From: Gelatiniphilus marinus
Lineage (GTDB): Bacteria; Bacteroidota; Bacteroidia; Flavobacteriales; Flavobacteriaceae
Direction: 5' to 3' (one strand)
Length of the DNA: 64,000 nt
Assembly (NCBI RefSeq): GCF_042678305.1
Contig: NZ_JBHUDT010000002.1
In this document: positions 45,974 through 54,352 of the stretch, one piece after another
Layout of the letters: each line of letters opens with the position of its first letter
Numbering within the stretch: position 1 is the stretch's first letter
The notes under the pieces: generated by a model
What the model saw: only the letters and a program-made list of their open reading frames with translations
The model's database searches: none
Told to the model about the DNA's origin: nothing
Made by a program: the position numbers and the translations under genes

Positions 45974-46080
45974 AATATAAGATTTTACAATTAATAACTT
46001 ATCCAAATATAAAGAATAATATTAAAAATCAAAAGATTAATCTTACTTTTTTTTTCATTTTTACTACAAATAAAGGTTTT

Positions 46081-46653
46081 TTATTCTGATAAAGAATGAG
46101 CGTAATTATTTAAAGAGAGTATATTTTTTATGTCAGATTCCAATGAAATTACATGATTTTCAACTATTCTATTTATCTCTTTATTGTTTTTATAAAATAT
46201 TATTGTAGGAACATTTGTTATGTTAAGCTTTTTATTTATTTGCTTAATACCTTTTTTTTGTCTATTCAAAGCAATAAAATTTATTTTGTTAGTATCATAA
46301 TTCAGGAAATCGAGAATTTTAATAAACTTAGGAAGCATTCTTTTTGTATCATCACACCAAGTACCAAGATAAACATCTATATTAATATTGTTAAGTTCTT
46401 CTTTTACATTTAAAATGATTTCTTGCTTAACAACATATTTTTTATAATTTTTAGAAAACCATTTAAAATCTATGTCATTATCTTGAATTTCTGACAAGGG
46501 GATTTTACCAATTAAAACCCCTTTTTCTTTTTTGTAGTTGTATTTATTTTCTGTTGCTGAATGATGAGATTTAGAACTTTTACATGAAAAAAGAGCGATT
46601 ATTAATATGACGATTGGAGTTAAATACTTATGATGTCTAACGAATAAAATCAT
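46081..46653 (-). CDS. thioredoxin-fold lipoprotein with a single active-site Cys
   Basis: A 190-residue protein with a lipobox (ALFSC, Cys24) and a thioredoxin fold from about 90 on: VYLGTWCDDTKRMLPKF, then the cis-Pro NVPTIIFY. The usual C-x-x-C is C-D-D-T, so the second Cys is missing; W-C-G-D-S variants of this family are known in Bacteroidota. The start overlaps the accD stop by 4 bases (ATGA), which couples it to accD although the base composition is AT-richer. Confidence 0.8.
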   Translation of the reverse strand: MILFVRHHKYLTPIVILIIALFSCKSSKSHHSATENKYNYKKEKGVLIGKIPLSEIQDNDIDFKWFSKNYKKYVVKQEIILNVKEELNNINIDVYLGTWCDDTKRMLPKFIKILDFLNYDTNKINFIALNRQKKGIKQINKKLNITNVPTIIFYKNNKEINRIVENHVISLESDIKNILSLNNYAHSLSE

Positions 46654-47504
46654 CTCAAAGGCTGATTTGTAATTAAATCAATATACTGGTTAACCTTGTT
46701 TTTTAGTTCTTTTCTGTGGGTAATAAAATCTAAAAACCCATGTTCCAATAAAAACTCCGAAGTCTGGAAACCTTCAGGTAGTTCTTTTCCTGTAGTATCT
46801 TTTACCACTCTTGGGCCTGCAAAACCAATCAAGGCTCCTGGTTCTGCAATGTTAATATCGCCTAACATGGCGAATGATGCTGTTGTTCCACCAGTTGTTG
46901 GGTCTGTACAAAGTGAAATATAGGGTATGCCAGCATCTGCTAATTGAGCTAATTTTACAGATGTTTTTGCAAGTTGCATTAACGATAATGCAGCTTCCAT
47001 CATACGAGCACCTCCAGATTTTGAGATAATCATAAATGGGATTTTTTTCTTTAGGGCATAATCTGCTGCTCGGGCAATTTTTTCGCCAACAACGCTTCCC
47101 ATAGAGCCCCCAATAAAAGCAAAATCCATGCAGGATACTACTAAATCCTTACCTTTCGATTTTCCTACGGCATTGCGTACCGCATCTTTCAATTTGGTTT
47201 TTTCCTGGGCGGCTTTTAAACGCTCAGGGTATTTTTTGGTATCGACAAATTTTAAGGGGTCTTTAGATTCCAGATTCGCATCTAATTCTTTGTATTTGTT
47301 GTCGTCAAAAAGAATTTCGAAATATTCCTTGCTACCAATTCTAACATGGTATCCATCTTCTGGACTTACATAAAAGTTTTGTTCTAACTCCTCGGTGTCA
47401 ACTATTTTTCCTGTTGGCGATTTGTACCAAAGTCCTTTTGGTGTATCTTTTTTTTCTTGAGTACTGGTATGTATTCCTTTATCTTTTCTTTTAAACCAAG
47501 ACAT
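46650..47504 (-). CDS. accD: acetyl-CoA carboxylase carboxyltransferase subunit beta
   Basis: A 284-residue AccD. The carboxyltransferase core is intact (VVSCMDFAFIGGSMGSVVGEKIARA, ISKSGGARMMEAALSLMQ, DPTTGGTTASFAMLGDI, EPGALIGFAGPRVV). The N-terminal zinc ribbon is missing its Cys: KSPTGK and VSPEDGYH stand where C-x-x-C pairs are usual (residues 28-53). It makes malonyl-CoA with AccA/B/C. The next gene starts inside its stop codon. Confidence 0.93.
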   Translation of the reverse strand: MSWFKRKDKGIHTSTQEKKDTPKGLWYKSPTGKIVDTEELEQNFYVSPEDGYHVRIGSKEYFEILFDDNKYKELDANLESKDPLKFVDTKKYPERLKAAQEKTKLKDAVRNAVGKSKGKDLVVSCMDFAFIGGSMGSVVGEKIARAADYALKKKIPFMIISKSGGARMMEAALSLMQLAKTSVKLAQLADAGIPYISLCTDPTTGGTTASFAMLGDINIAEPGALIGFAGPRVVKDTTGKELPEGFQTSEFLLEHGFLDFITHRKELKNKVNQYIDLITNQPLR

Positions 47505-47521
47505 AATGATTTTGTTTTTGC

Positions 47522-47588
47522 ATTCCCTTGTAGAAGGGAATCTTTTAAAATTTAGTTAGCATTATGAGATTCCTGCCTACGCAGGAAT
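47522..47588. repeat. two ATTCC-type hairpins
   Basis: ATTCCCTT/AAGGGAAT (47522-47541) and ATTCCTGC/GCAGGAAT (47569-47588) lie upstream of accD. They resemble the hairpin at 8828-8847 and are REP-like units of this genome. Confidence 0.55.
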
Positions 47589-47594
47589 GACAAT

Positions 47595-47666
47595 TGCGTT
47601 AGGGATTGAGGCATTTGTTGAAGCTCTCCCAATTTTTATTGGGAAGCGACTGCCGAAAGCCCGACC
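47595..47666 (-). repeat. intergenic element B (inverted copy of element A)
   Basis: A 72-base unit whose minus strand begins GGTCGGGCTTT and ends CAATCCCTAACGCA, like element A at 40639-40722. Its hairpin TCCCAAT-TTTT-ATTGGGA (47627-47644) has a G-C to A-T change on both arms. Together with the hairpins before it and a terminator after it, it fills the 326-base gap between fbaA and accD. Confidence 0.7.
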
Positions 47667-47775
47667 ACAAAATTAAACCTTTATTTTAATTTTGTGGTAA
47701 CGCCATGGTAATTTTATTAACTAAATTCCAATAATAGGTTTGTAATATAATGTTTTTGTGTGATATAAATAAAAA

Positions 47776-47801
47776 AAGATCTTGTAACATTACAAGACCT
47801 T
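47776..47801 (-). terminator. fbaA terminator
   Basis: An 11-pair stem with one mismatch (AAGATCTTGTA with TACAAGACCTT) about 30 bases after the fbaA stop, followed by a T-run on the minus strand. Confidence 0.75.
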
Positions 47802-47830
47802 ATTGTGTGTTGTGTAACAATTAACCTTTG

Positions 47831-48898
47831 TTATAAGGTGTTTACGTTATTTAAATCTTCGAATGCCTTTTTTAATCGTGCTACAAAGGTTTTTTCGCCT
47901 TCTCGCAACCAAACACGTGGGTCGTAATGTTTTTTGTTTGGTACATCGTCGCCATCGGGGTTGCCTATTTGCGATTTTAAATACTCGTCTTTTTCGCCCA
48001 TATAATCACGAATACCGCTCATAAATGCATATTGCAAATCGGTATCGATATTCATTTTAATTACACCGTAGCTTATGCCTTCTCGAATCTCATCAACTGT
48101 TGAGCCCGATCCGCCATGGAACACAAAATCGATATGGTTATGTTCAACGCCATATTTTTTAGATATATATTCTTGAGAGTTTTTTAATATTTTTGGTGTT
48201 AGTTTTACGTTTCCTGGTTTATAAACACCGTGCACATTACCAAATGCCGCAGCAATGGTAAATTGGTTGCTTACCTTACTTAATTCTTCGTAGGCATAGG
48301 CTACTTCTTCGGGTTGTGTGTATAGTTTGGAATCGTCAACATCTGTATTGTCCACGCCGTCTTCTTCACCGCCTGTAATGCCTAATTCTATTTCTAAAGT
48401 CATGCCCATTTTAGACATGCGCTCTAAATAGGTTTTGCAGATTTCTATGTTTTCTTCAATGGGTTCTTCCGAAAGGTCGATCATGTGCGAACTGAACAAT
48501 GATTTTCCGGTTTCCTTAAAATGTACCTCGCTGGCATCTAATAAACCATCAATCCAAGGCAATAGTTTTTTTGCACAGTGGTCTGTATGTAAAATTACAG
48601 GAACACCGTAAGCCTCGGCCAGGGTATGCACGTGTTTTGCACCGGCGATAGCACCTGCAATGGCTGCTTTTTGCCCATCGTTGTTTAGGCCTTTTCCGGC
48701 ATTAAATTGTGCGCCACCATTAGAAAATTGAATAATTACCGGAGCGTTTAAATCTCTTGCGGTTTCTAAAACGCCATTTATAGTATTTGAACCAATAACG
48801 TTAACAGCAGGAAGTGCATAATTATTAGCTTTTGCATGGTTAAAAATAGCCTGTACTTCTAAGCCTGTTGCAACACCTGGTTTTATATTATGTCCCAT
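47831..48898 (-). CDS. fbaA: class II fructose-bisphosphate aldolase
   Basis: A 355-residue metal-dependent aldolase. It has the zinc-binding HTDHCAKK near residue 108, ELGITGGEEDGV, FGNVHGVYKPGNVKL, VFHGGSGS and the NMDTDLQYAF-type loop (MNIDTDLQYAF). The length fits the class IIA group (E. coli FbaA). It splits fructose-1,6-bisphosphate in glycolysis and reverses this in gluconeogenesis. A TACTTTTG box precedes it. Confidence 0.96.
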   Translation of the reverse strand: MGHNIKPGVATGLEVQAIFNHAKANNYALPAVNVIGSNTINGVLETARDLNAPVIIQFSNGGAQFNAGKGLNNDGQKAAIAGAIAGAKHVHTLAEAYGVPVILHTDHCAKKLLPWIDGLLDASEVHFKETGKSLFSSHMIDLSEEPIEENIEICKTYLERMSKMGMTLEIELGITGGEEDGVDNTDVDDSKLYTQPEEVAYAYEELSKVSNQFTIAAAFGNVHGVYKPGNVKLTPKILKNSQEYISKKYGVEHNHIDFVFHGGSGSTVDEIREGISYGVIKMNIDTDLQYAFMSGIRDYMGEKDEYLKSQIGNPDGDDVPNKKHYDPRVWLREGEKTFVARLKKAFEDLNNVNTL

Positions 48899-48931
48899 TT
48901 TTTATTTAATTGATTAATAATTAGTAAGTTT

Positions 48932-48939
48932 CAAAAGTA
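48932..48939 (-). promoter_or_regulatory. promoter -7 box for fbaA
   Basis: On the minus strand TACTTTTG fits TAnnTTTG, 33 bases before the fbaA ATG. The -33 element is unclear. Confidence 0.4.
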
Positions 48940-49098
48940 ATCAATTTTTAAGTAAATTGTCTGGTTTTTATAAATTGAAAACACTAAAACCGCACTAAAA
49001 CGTTATAGTTTATTTGATGAAAAAGTAAGGTTTCCGCGAAAGCGAGCAAAACAATTTTTAATAGAAATCGAAAAAAAAATGATGCTTTTTTTTGCGAT

Positions 49099-51654
49099 TT
49101 AAAACGGATAGTTTATGCCAATGTTATACACTGCGTTGGCAAAATTGTAATCGTTAAACCATCGGTTTTGGTTTCTGTAAGAGGGGTCGTGGGTTTTAAA
49201 GCCTATATCGAACCGGAACACAAAAAAACTAAAGTCGTAACGAAAGCCAAAACCAGAGCCAATGGCTATGTCTTTTAAGGAGCTAAATTTAGTAAAGGTG
49301 GCGCTGTCGTCTTCAACATCGTCCAGCACATTCCAGATGTTGCCCAAATCGATAAAAACGGCGCCGTTTAAGTTTTCGAAGATGTTAAAGCGCTGTTCTA
49401 AGCTAAAGGCTAGTTTTAAATTGGCTTCGTTAAACTCGTCTGTGGTTTCAGAGCTTCCCGGGCCCAGGCCATAGGCGGTCCAAGCCCTATTATCGTTGGC
49501 GCCACCGGCAAAGAAACTTTTGGAAAAAGGGATGCTGGACGAGTTGCCGTAAGGTATGGCGATACCAAAAAAACCGCGCAATGACAACACGTTTTTTCTG
49601 CCTAAATCCCAGTGTTTTATATAATCGAATTCTGTTTTTATATACTGCGAGTAGGCCACGTTAAACAGTTCGTAGCGGTTGTTTTCGTTTTTGTTGAACC
49701 CTAAAAGTTTAGAGGTGTTTGCAAATAAATTGCCTGCGGCTTCAATTTTAAAACGAAAGATCGAAAAATCTTCGTCGAATAAATTTTGGCGTTTATCTTG
49801 TGTAAAGCTGTAACTGGACGAGAAAATAAGGTTGTTTTCTGTAAGTCGTTTTTTACGTTCGTCAATACTGTTTACGGTTTTGTATTCGGTTGGATTGCTG
49901 ATTTCAAAACTATTGTCGTTTAAAACCAGGTTTATAAAAGGGTCTGCACTTTCTTTTATTAAGGTTTGGTTGCCGTTTTCATCTAAAGAAATAAATTCCG
50001 ATGGTGTATTGGTGTAACGCTTTAGCGCTATATTCTCTAGGGTTGAAAAGGCGTTTTGGTAAATTCCGAAGTAATTCCCGATATTTAGGTTTCTAACATA
50101 TTGCACGTTAAACAAATCGAGCCTGTTAGTAGCAATGCTATTTGGGTTCCATTTGTAATTAAATGTGCCTGTAAAGGTTTGTTTGTCCAGTCCTACATTG
50201 GTTTGGCTGGTTGCCGAAAGGCTGATTCTGGTAGATGGCAGCATATATTTAGGCACTATGTTTTCTGTGTAAAACGGAGAAAACAGTCTGGGAATGGTTA
50301 ATTTTAAATCGACACCAAGTTCGTTAATATCAAAAAACTGGTCGCGCTTGTTGGCTGCATCTTTTGAGGCCCCAATAGAGCCAAAGGCAGATACCTCGAA
50401 AGTTTCTGCGCCTCTAAATATGTTTCTAATAAGCAGGCTTGGGTTTAGTGAAAAGCCAAAAGATTGTATGTTGCTTTGCGATGCCTCTGCACTAAAGCCC
50501 AGGCCGAATTTTTTTAATGGGGTTAAATGTATGTTTGCCGTTAGCGTTGAATCTGGGTTTTCAACATAATTTATATCGGGGTATTTAAAGGTGCGCAACT
50601 CGTTTAAATGCCTAAAGGTTCTGGTTCTGTCCAAGTCTTTAAAAACAGTGCCCGGGTTTATAAATATAGCATCGGTTAAAGCTTTTGGGCGGTATTTTAT
50701 AGTATTGTAACTGTTTAGTTTGAAGCCGCTGTACGATATGGATTCTTGAAAAGGCTTGCCTCTGTTTTCAAATGTGTAATCGGTTGTAATGTTTACATCT
50801 CTAATGGTGTAAATCTTGAATGGTTTGCGTATGGTGGTGTCTTGGGTTCTTATGGCCCTGTTTTTTATAATTACATCTACATCTACCAGCTTGCTTTGGT
50901 TGTCGTAAATCACATCAAACTCAATATTATCTTGAGAGAAATGGTACAAGCCGGAATTTCTGAAGTTTTGTTCCAGACGTTTGCGCTCGTTTATTAAATC
51001 GATGTCTTTATATTGGTTTTGCTTTACTACAAAGCTTTCTTTTTTCGATGCTCTGTAAAGCGAGTCTAGCAGTGGCGAGCTTATGCTGGTGTATATCGAA
51101 TCGATAAGGTAAGGTTTGCCGGTGTTTATTTTATATTCTACAGAGGCGCGCTTGTTTTTGTTTTTTATAATGTTGTACGAAACCTCATGGTCAAACCAGC
51201 CATAGGCTTTATAATAAGCCTCTAAGCGCTCTGCACTTTTTTTTGTTTTGTTAGGGTTAACAATTACTGGTGGTTCGCCTGTTTTTTTTAGCCAATTGTT
51301 AAAGCCTATGGCAGCTTCTTTAAGCCTGTTTACTTGTTTTTGCGAGTAGGTTTTTTTTAAGCGTTCGCGCCGTTTGGGTTTTTTATCTAGCCAAGCTTCA
51401 AAAATAGAATCTCGGTTTGGGCGCGCCAAATTGTATATGTTAAGCCTTAAATTACCAATTAAAGGAAGTTTGCTGTTTGGTTTTTGGTGCAATAGATCGT
51501 TTATTATTTCGGTATTGTTTTTTTTATCATTTACAATTACTGTGTTTTCTAAAAGTAAATGCTCATCGTCGGCAACTCTTTTTACCGTATTGCACGAGAA
51601 AAAATATCCGGTAATAAAAACTAATAATAGTATTTTTGGGAACTGCTGTTTCAA
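49099..51654 (-). CDS. TamL-type BamA/TamA lipoprotein, outer membrane assembly
   Basis: An 851-residue protein with a lipobox (YFFSC, Cys21), POTRA-like repeats (about 25-400) and a C-terminal Omp85 barrel ending in NIGINYPF. The POTRA part shows RLEAYYKAYGWFDHEVSYNI, and the barrel has GGANDNRAW (the LRGY-type loop region) and FRFDIGFKTHDP. TamL is the Bacteroidota lipoprotein form of TamA/BamA. Partner genes (tamB) are not in the window. Confidence 0.9.
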   Translation of the reverse strand: MKQQFPKILLLVFITGYFFSCNTVKRVADDEHLLLENTVIVNDKKNNTEIINDLLHQKPNSKLPLIGNLRLNIYNLARPNRDSIFEAWLDKKPKRRERLKKTYSQKQVNRLKEAAIGFNNWLKKTGEPPVIVNPNKTKKSAERLEAYYKAYGWFDHEVSYNIIKNKNKRASVEYKINTGKPYLIDSIYTSISSPLLDSLYRASKKESFVVKQNQYKDIDLINERKRLEQNFRNSGLYHFSQDNIEFDVIYDNQSKLVDVDVIIKNRAIRTQDTTIRKPFKIYTIRDVNITTDYTFENRGKPFQESISYSGFKLNSYNTIKYRPKALTDAIFINPGTVFKDLDRTRTFRHLNELRTFKYPDINYVENPDSTLTANIHLTPLKKFGLGFSAEASQSNIQSFGFSLNPSLLIRNIFRGAETFEVSAFGSIGASKDAANKRDQFFDINELGVDLKLTIPRLFSPFYTENIVPKYMLPSTRISLSATSQTNVGLDKQTFTGTFNYKWNPNSIATNRLDLFNVQYVRNLNIGNYFGIYQNAFSTLENIALKRYTNTPSEFISLDENGNQTLIKESADPFINLVLNDNSFEISNPTEYKTVNSIDERKKRLTENNLIFSSSYSFTQDKRQNLFDEDFSIFRFKIEAAGNLFANTSKLLGFNKNENNRYELFNVAYSQYIKTEFDYIKHWDLGRKNVLSLRGFFGIAIPYGNSSSIPFSKSFFAGGANDNRAWTAYGLGPGSSETTDEFNEANLKLAFSLEQRFNIFENLNGAVFIDLGNIWNVLDDVEDDSATFTKFSSLKDIAIGSGFGFRYDFSFFVFRFDIGFKTHDPSYRNQNRWFNDYNFANAVYNIGINYPF

Positions 51655-51835
51655 ATGAAATTTAATTAATTCAGATTGTAAATTATTTTAAATAAAGAAA
51701 TAATGAATTTACTCTTAATGAGCTCAAAAATACATTATTTACTGTGTTTATTTTTATTTTTTTTCAATAGCGATTAGTAACATCGATTTTTTTCATTTCT
51801 TTATAAAATTAAAACTAATAACCTAAACCGAGTAC

Positions 51836-51967
51836 ATGGCAAAAATTAAAAAATGTTTTATTGAGCGCTGTAACAATGCTTTTGAAAACGGTATTTCATA
51901 TACCATAGACTGCGCCCAGACCGACATTCGATATGTTATTAATTTTTGCCATAAACCAATATACTAA
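51836..51967 (+). CDS. possible 43-residue Cys-containing small protein
   Basis: A short reading frame starting MAKIKKCFIERCNNAF, with Cys at 7, 12, 26 and 38. It ends at TAA 51965-51967, ten bases before the methyltransferase ATG. Its base composition is less AT-rich than the surrounding spacer, and the four Cys are well spaced. No family is recognised and no ribosome site is visible. Confidence 0.35.
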   Translation: MAKIKKCFIERCNNAFENGISYTIDCAQTDIRYVINFCHKPIY

Positions 51968-51977
51968 CATAAATTTG

Positions 51978-52694
51978 ATGCTCTCTAAAAACCAGATAAA
52001 ATTAATAACGCGTTTAAAGCAAAAAAAATATAGATTGCAAAATGGTTTTTTTGTTGTCGAGGGCAAAAAAACAATACAAGAACTATTACAATCTAAATTA
52101 ACGCTTCACGCATTATACACTACAGAAACATTCAATATTGATGCCAAAGACGAAATTTTAATTTCTGAAACTGAATTAAATCGCATTAGTTTTTTAACCA
52201 CGCCAAATAAAGCCTTGGCGGTTTTTAAAATTCCGGAGCCAAAACCTATAAATACAAACGGATTAACTGTGGCGCTCGATACCGTTAGAGACCCAGGAAA
52301 TTTAGGCACCATTATAAGGCTTTGCGATTGGTTTGGGGTTACCAATTTGGTTTGCAGCAAAGAAACCGTAGATTGTTTTAACCCCAAAGTATTACAGGCC
52401 ACCATGGGGTCTATTGCCAGGGTTAATGTAAATTATGTGGATTTGGTCGATTTTTTAAAAGAAACAGAAGTACCCGTTTTTGGGGCTTTTATGGAAGGAG
52501 AAAATGTGTATAAAAAGCAATTACCAAAAAAAGGGATTTTAGTTCTGGGAAACGAAGCCAACGGCGTTTCAAAAGCCATTGAAGCTGTTGTAAACGAGAA
52601 AATATCAATTCCAAGATTTGGCAATTTGCAAGCTGCCGAAAGTTTAAATGTGGCTACAGCAACCGCTATTTTGATGAGTGAATTTAGAAGGTGA
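51978..52694 (+). CDS. TrmH/SpoU-family RNA 2'-O-methyltransferase
   Basis: A 238-residue SPOUT methyltransferase: N-terminal substrate-binding domain (ITRLKQKKYRLQNGFFVVEGKKTIQELL), then the knotted catalytic part (ALDTVRDPGNLGTIIRLCDWFGV, MGSIARVNV, LVLGNEANGVS and IPRFGNLQAAESLNVATATAIL). The target RNA (23S rRNA or tRNA) cannot be told. Start at 51978 (MLSKNQIKL) is chosen; the open frame extends upstream to a further ATG. Confidence 0.9.
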   Translation: MLSKNQIKLITRLKQKKYRLQNGFFVVEGKKTIQELLQSKLTLHALYTTETFNIDAKDEILISETELNRISFLTTPNKALAVFKIPEPKPINTNGLTVALDTVRDPGNLGTIIRLCDWFGVTNLVCSKETVDCFNPKVLQATMGSIARVNVNYVDLVDFLKETEVPVFGAFMEGENVYKKQLPKKGILVLGNEANGVSKAIEAVVNEKISIPRFGNLQAAESLNVATATAILMSEFRR

Positions 52695-52830
52695 ATTAGT
52701 CTTAAGTCGGTAGTATTTGGTTTACAGTTTGTACCCAGAGTGGTTGTAAGTTAGGCTTTTAAAATTTTGGTTTTTGGAGGTATATTAAAAATATTGTATT
52801 TGTTAGTGATTTATTTTATGTTACACAATG

Positions 52831-52860
52831 AGTGCCAACTGTAGGCTGAATACTGCCAAA
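52831..52860 (+). repeat. CTGCCAACT/CTGAATACTG dispersed repeat, copy 2
   Basis: AGTGCCAACTGTAGG is followed by CTGAATACTGCCAAA. This is the same order as in the copy at 9724-9758. It lies between the convergent methyltransferase and porT. Confidence 0.55.
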
Positions 52861-52868
52861 TAATTTTT

Positions 52869-53600
52869 TTATTGAAAAGTAAAATTAATAAAAACCCCAC
52901 GCGTTTTCATACTGGCAATATTACTGGTCCATGGGCTGTTGGGGTCGGTATCCCTAACTATTTCGTCGTTTATAGCAAAAAGCCCACGAATGGATGGGGT
53001 AAATTTAAAATTGTACAAATAAAAATCGATACCAAAACCCAGTTCGTAAAACAACATGTTTTTCTTGGTACGGAATTGCCCGTTGCTATTATCGTTCGGG
53101 TTGGTTTCGTTGCTCGAAAGGTTTAAGGCCGTAGAAACCCCACCTACAATAAACGGCTTAAAATTGTTAATACGCTTAGTGGAAAATTTTACCAGTAATG
53201 GGATGTGTATGTAGGTCGATTTTACTTCCCTGGTTAAATCTGAGCTGTTTAAATCTGGGAAACCGCTAAAATACGTTTGGCTGTAAAATAGCTCTCGGGT
53301 AGTAATTAACAAACCGGGTTCTAAACGCAGATCGATAAACTTGTTTATGCGCAAATTACCTATTAAACCTACGCTAAAACCAGGGCTTCTTTTTACGTAA
53401 ATATCGCGCAGGTCTTGCTTGTAATCAAAATTAAAATCGTAATTGTTAATCCCTAAAAAATAGCCCCAGCGCAGTAAGTTGTTATCTGTAGTACCTCTTC
53501 CTTGATTGGCATCATAAGTTATTTTTTCTTTTTTAAACAACTGTGCGTTTGATGCTTGGGCAAATAGTAAGAATACTAATAACAGAAAAAGGTTTTTCAT
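52869..53600 (-). CDS. porT: PorT-like type IX secretion outer membrane protein
   Basis: A 243-residue outer membrane protein: signal peptide (near SNAQ), then DANQGRGTTDNNLLRWGYFLGINNYDF and strands such as FSVGLIGNLRINKFIDLRLEPGLLITTRELFY, ending in a C-terminal aromatic (NFTFQ). Its pairing with ubiE upstream by two bases is the usual porT context in this family. PorT is needed for type IX secretion (gliding, sorting of CTD proteins such as the one at 34724-37954). Confidence 0.82.
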   Translation of the reverse strand: MKNLFLLLVFLLFAQASNAQLFKKEKITYDANQGRGTTDNNLLRWGYFLGINNYDFNFDYKQDLRDIYVKRSPGFSVGLIGNLRINKFIDLRLEPGLLITTRELFYSQTYFSGFPDLNSSDLTREVKSTYIHIPLLVKFSTKRINNFKPFIVGGVSTALNLSSNETNPNDNSNGQFRTKKNMLFYELGFGIDFYLYNFKFTPSIRGLFAINDEIVRDTDPNSPWTSNIASMKTRGVFINFTFQ

Positions 53601-53602
53601 TT

Positions 53603-54352
53603 TTATTGTTTTGATGCTGTGTAGATTGTAGCTACCCCAAAGGTTTGCGGAAAATCTTCAACATTAATAAACCCAATTTCGCGTAAAATATTGTTTAGGG
53701 CTTCGCCATAAGGGAAAACCGATGCCGATTCGCACAGGTATTTATAAGCACTTTTGTCTTTGGAAAAGACTCTGCCAATTAGTGGCAATATGTTTTTTGT
53801 GTAAAAATTGTATCCTTGTTTATAGGGTGTTTTATTGGGCATCGATGTTTCTAAGATCACGAAAATGCCGTTTGGTTTTAAAACGCGAAGTATTTCTTTT
53901 AGCCCGTTTTCAAGAGTTTCAAAATTGCGTACACCAAAGGCTACGGTAATGGCATCAAAGGTGTTGTCTTTAAAAGGCATGTTTTCAGAATCGCCCAAAA
54001 CCATTTCAATATTGTGCTCTAAATTTTTCTTTTTTATTTTTTCCTTCCCTATTTCCAGCATCCCGCTACTTATGTCTAAACCAATAATTTTGGAGGCATT
54101 GGTTTCGGCAAGATTAATGGCCAAATCACCGGTTCCTGTGGCAATATCTAAAATGGTTTCAGGTTGTTGTTCTTTTACCAATTTAACCACCTTTTTACGC
54201 CATTTAATATCAATTCCAAAAGAAATTACGCGGTTTAGCCCGTCGTAATCACCAGAAATGGTGTCGAACATTTTGGTTACCTGTTCTTTTTTTCCTAGTT
54301 CGCTGTTTTTGTATGGTTTAATTTTAGACAAGACTTTTTTTTTTTTTGACAA
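53603..54352 (-). CDS. ubiE: UbiE/MenG methyltransferase (menaquinone synthesis)
   Basis: A 249-residue SAM methyltransferase. It has KEQVTKMFDTISGDYDGLNRVISFGID (the UbiE start), the SAM motif LDIATGTGDLAINL, FDAITVAFGVRNFETLENGL and YKYLCESASVFPYGEAL. It methylates demethylmenaquinone. The likely start is TTG at 54352, just before a run of 13 A (minus strand) that encodes a Lys tract. No ATG works upstream (the one there is followed by a stop). Confidence 0.93.
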   Translation of the reverse strand: MSKKKKVLSKIKPYKNSELGKKEQVTKMFDTISGDYDGLNRVISFGIDIKWRKKVVKLVKEQQPETILDIATGTGDLAINLAETNASKIIGLDISSGMLEIGKEKIKKKNLEHNIEMVLGDSENMPFKDNTFDAITVAFGVRNFETLENGLKEILRVLKPNGIFVILETSMPNKTPYKQGYNFYTKNILPLIGRVFSKDKSAYKYLCESASVFPYGEALNNILREIGFINVEDFPQTFGVATIYTASKQ

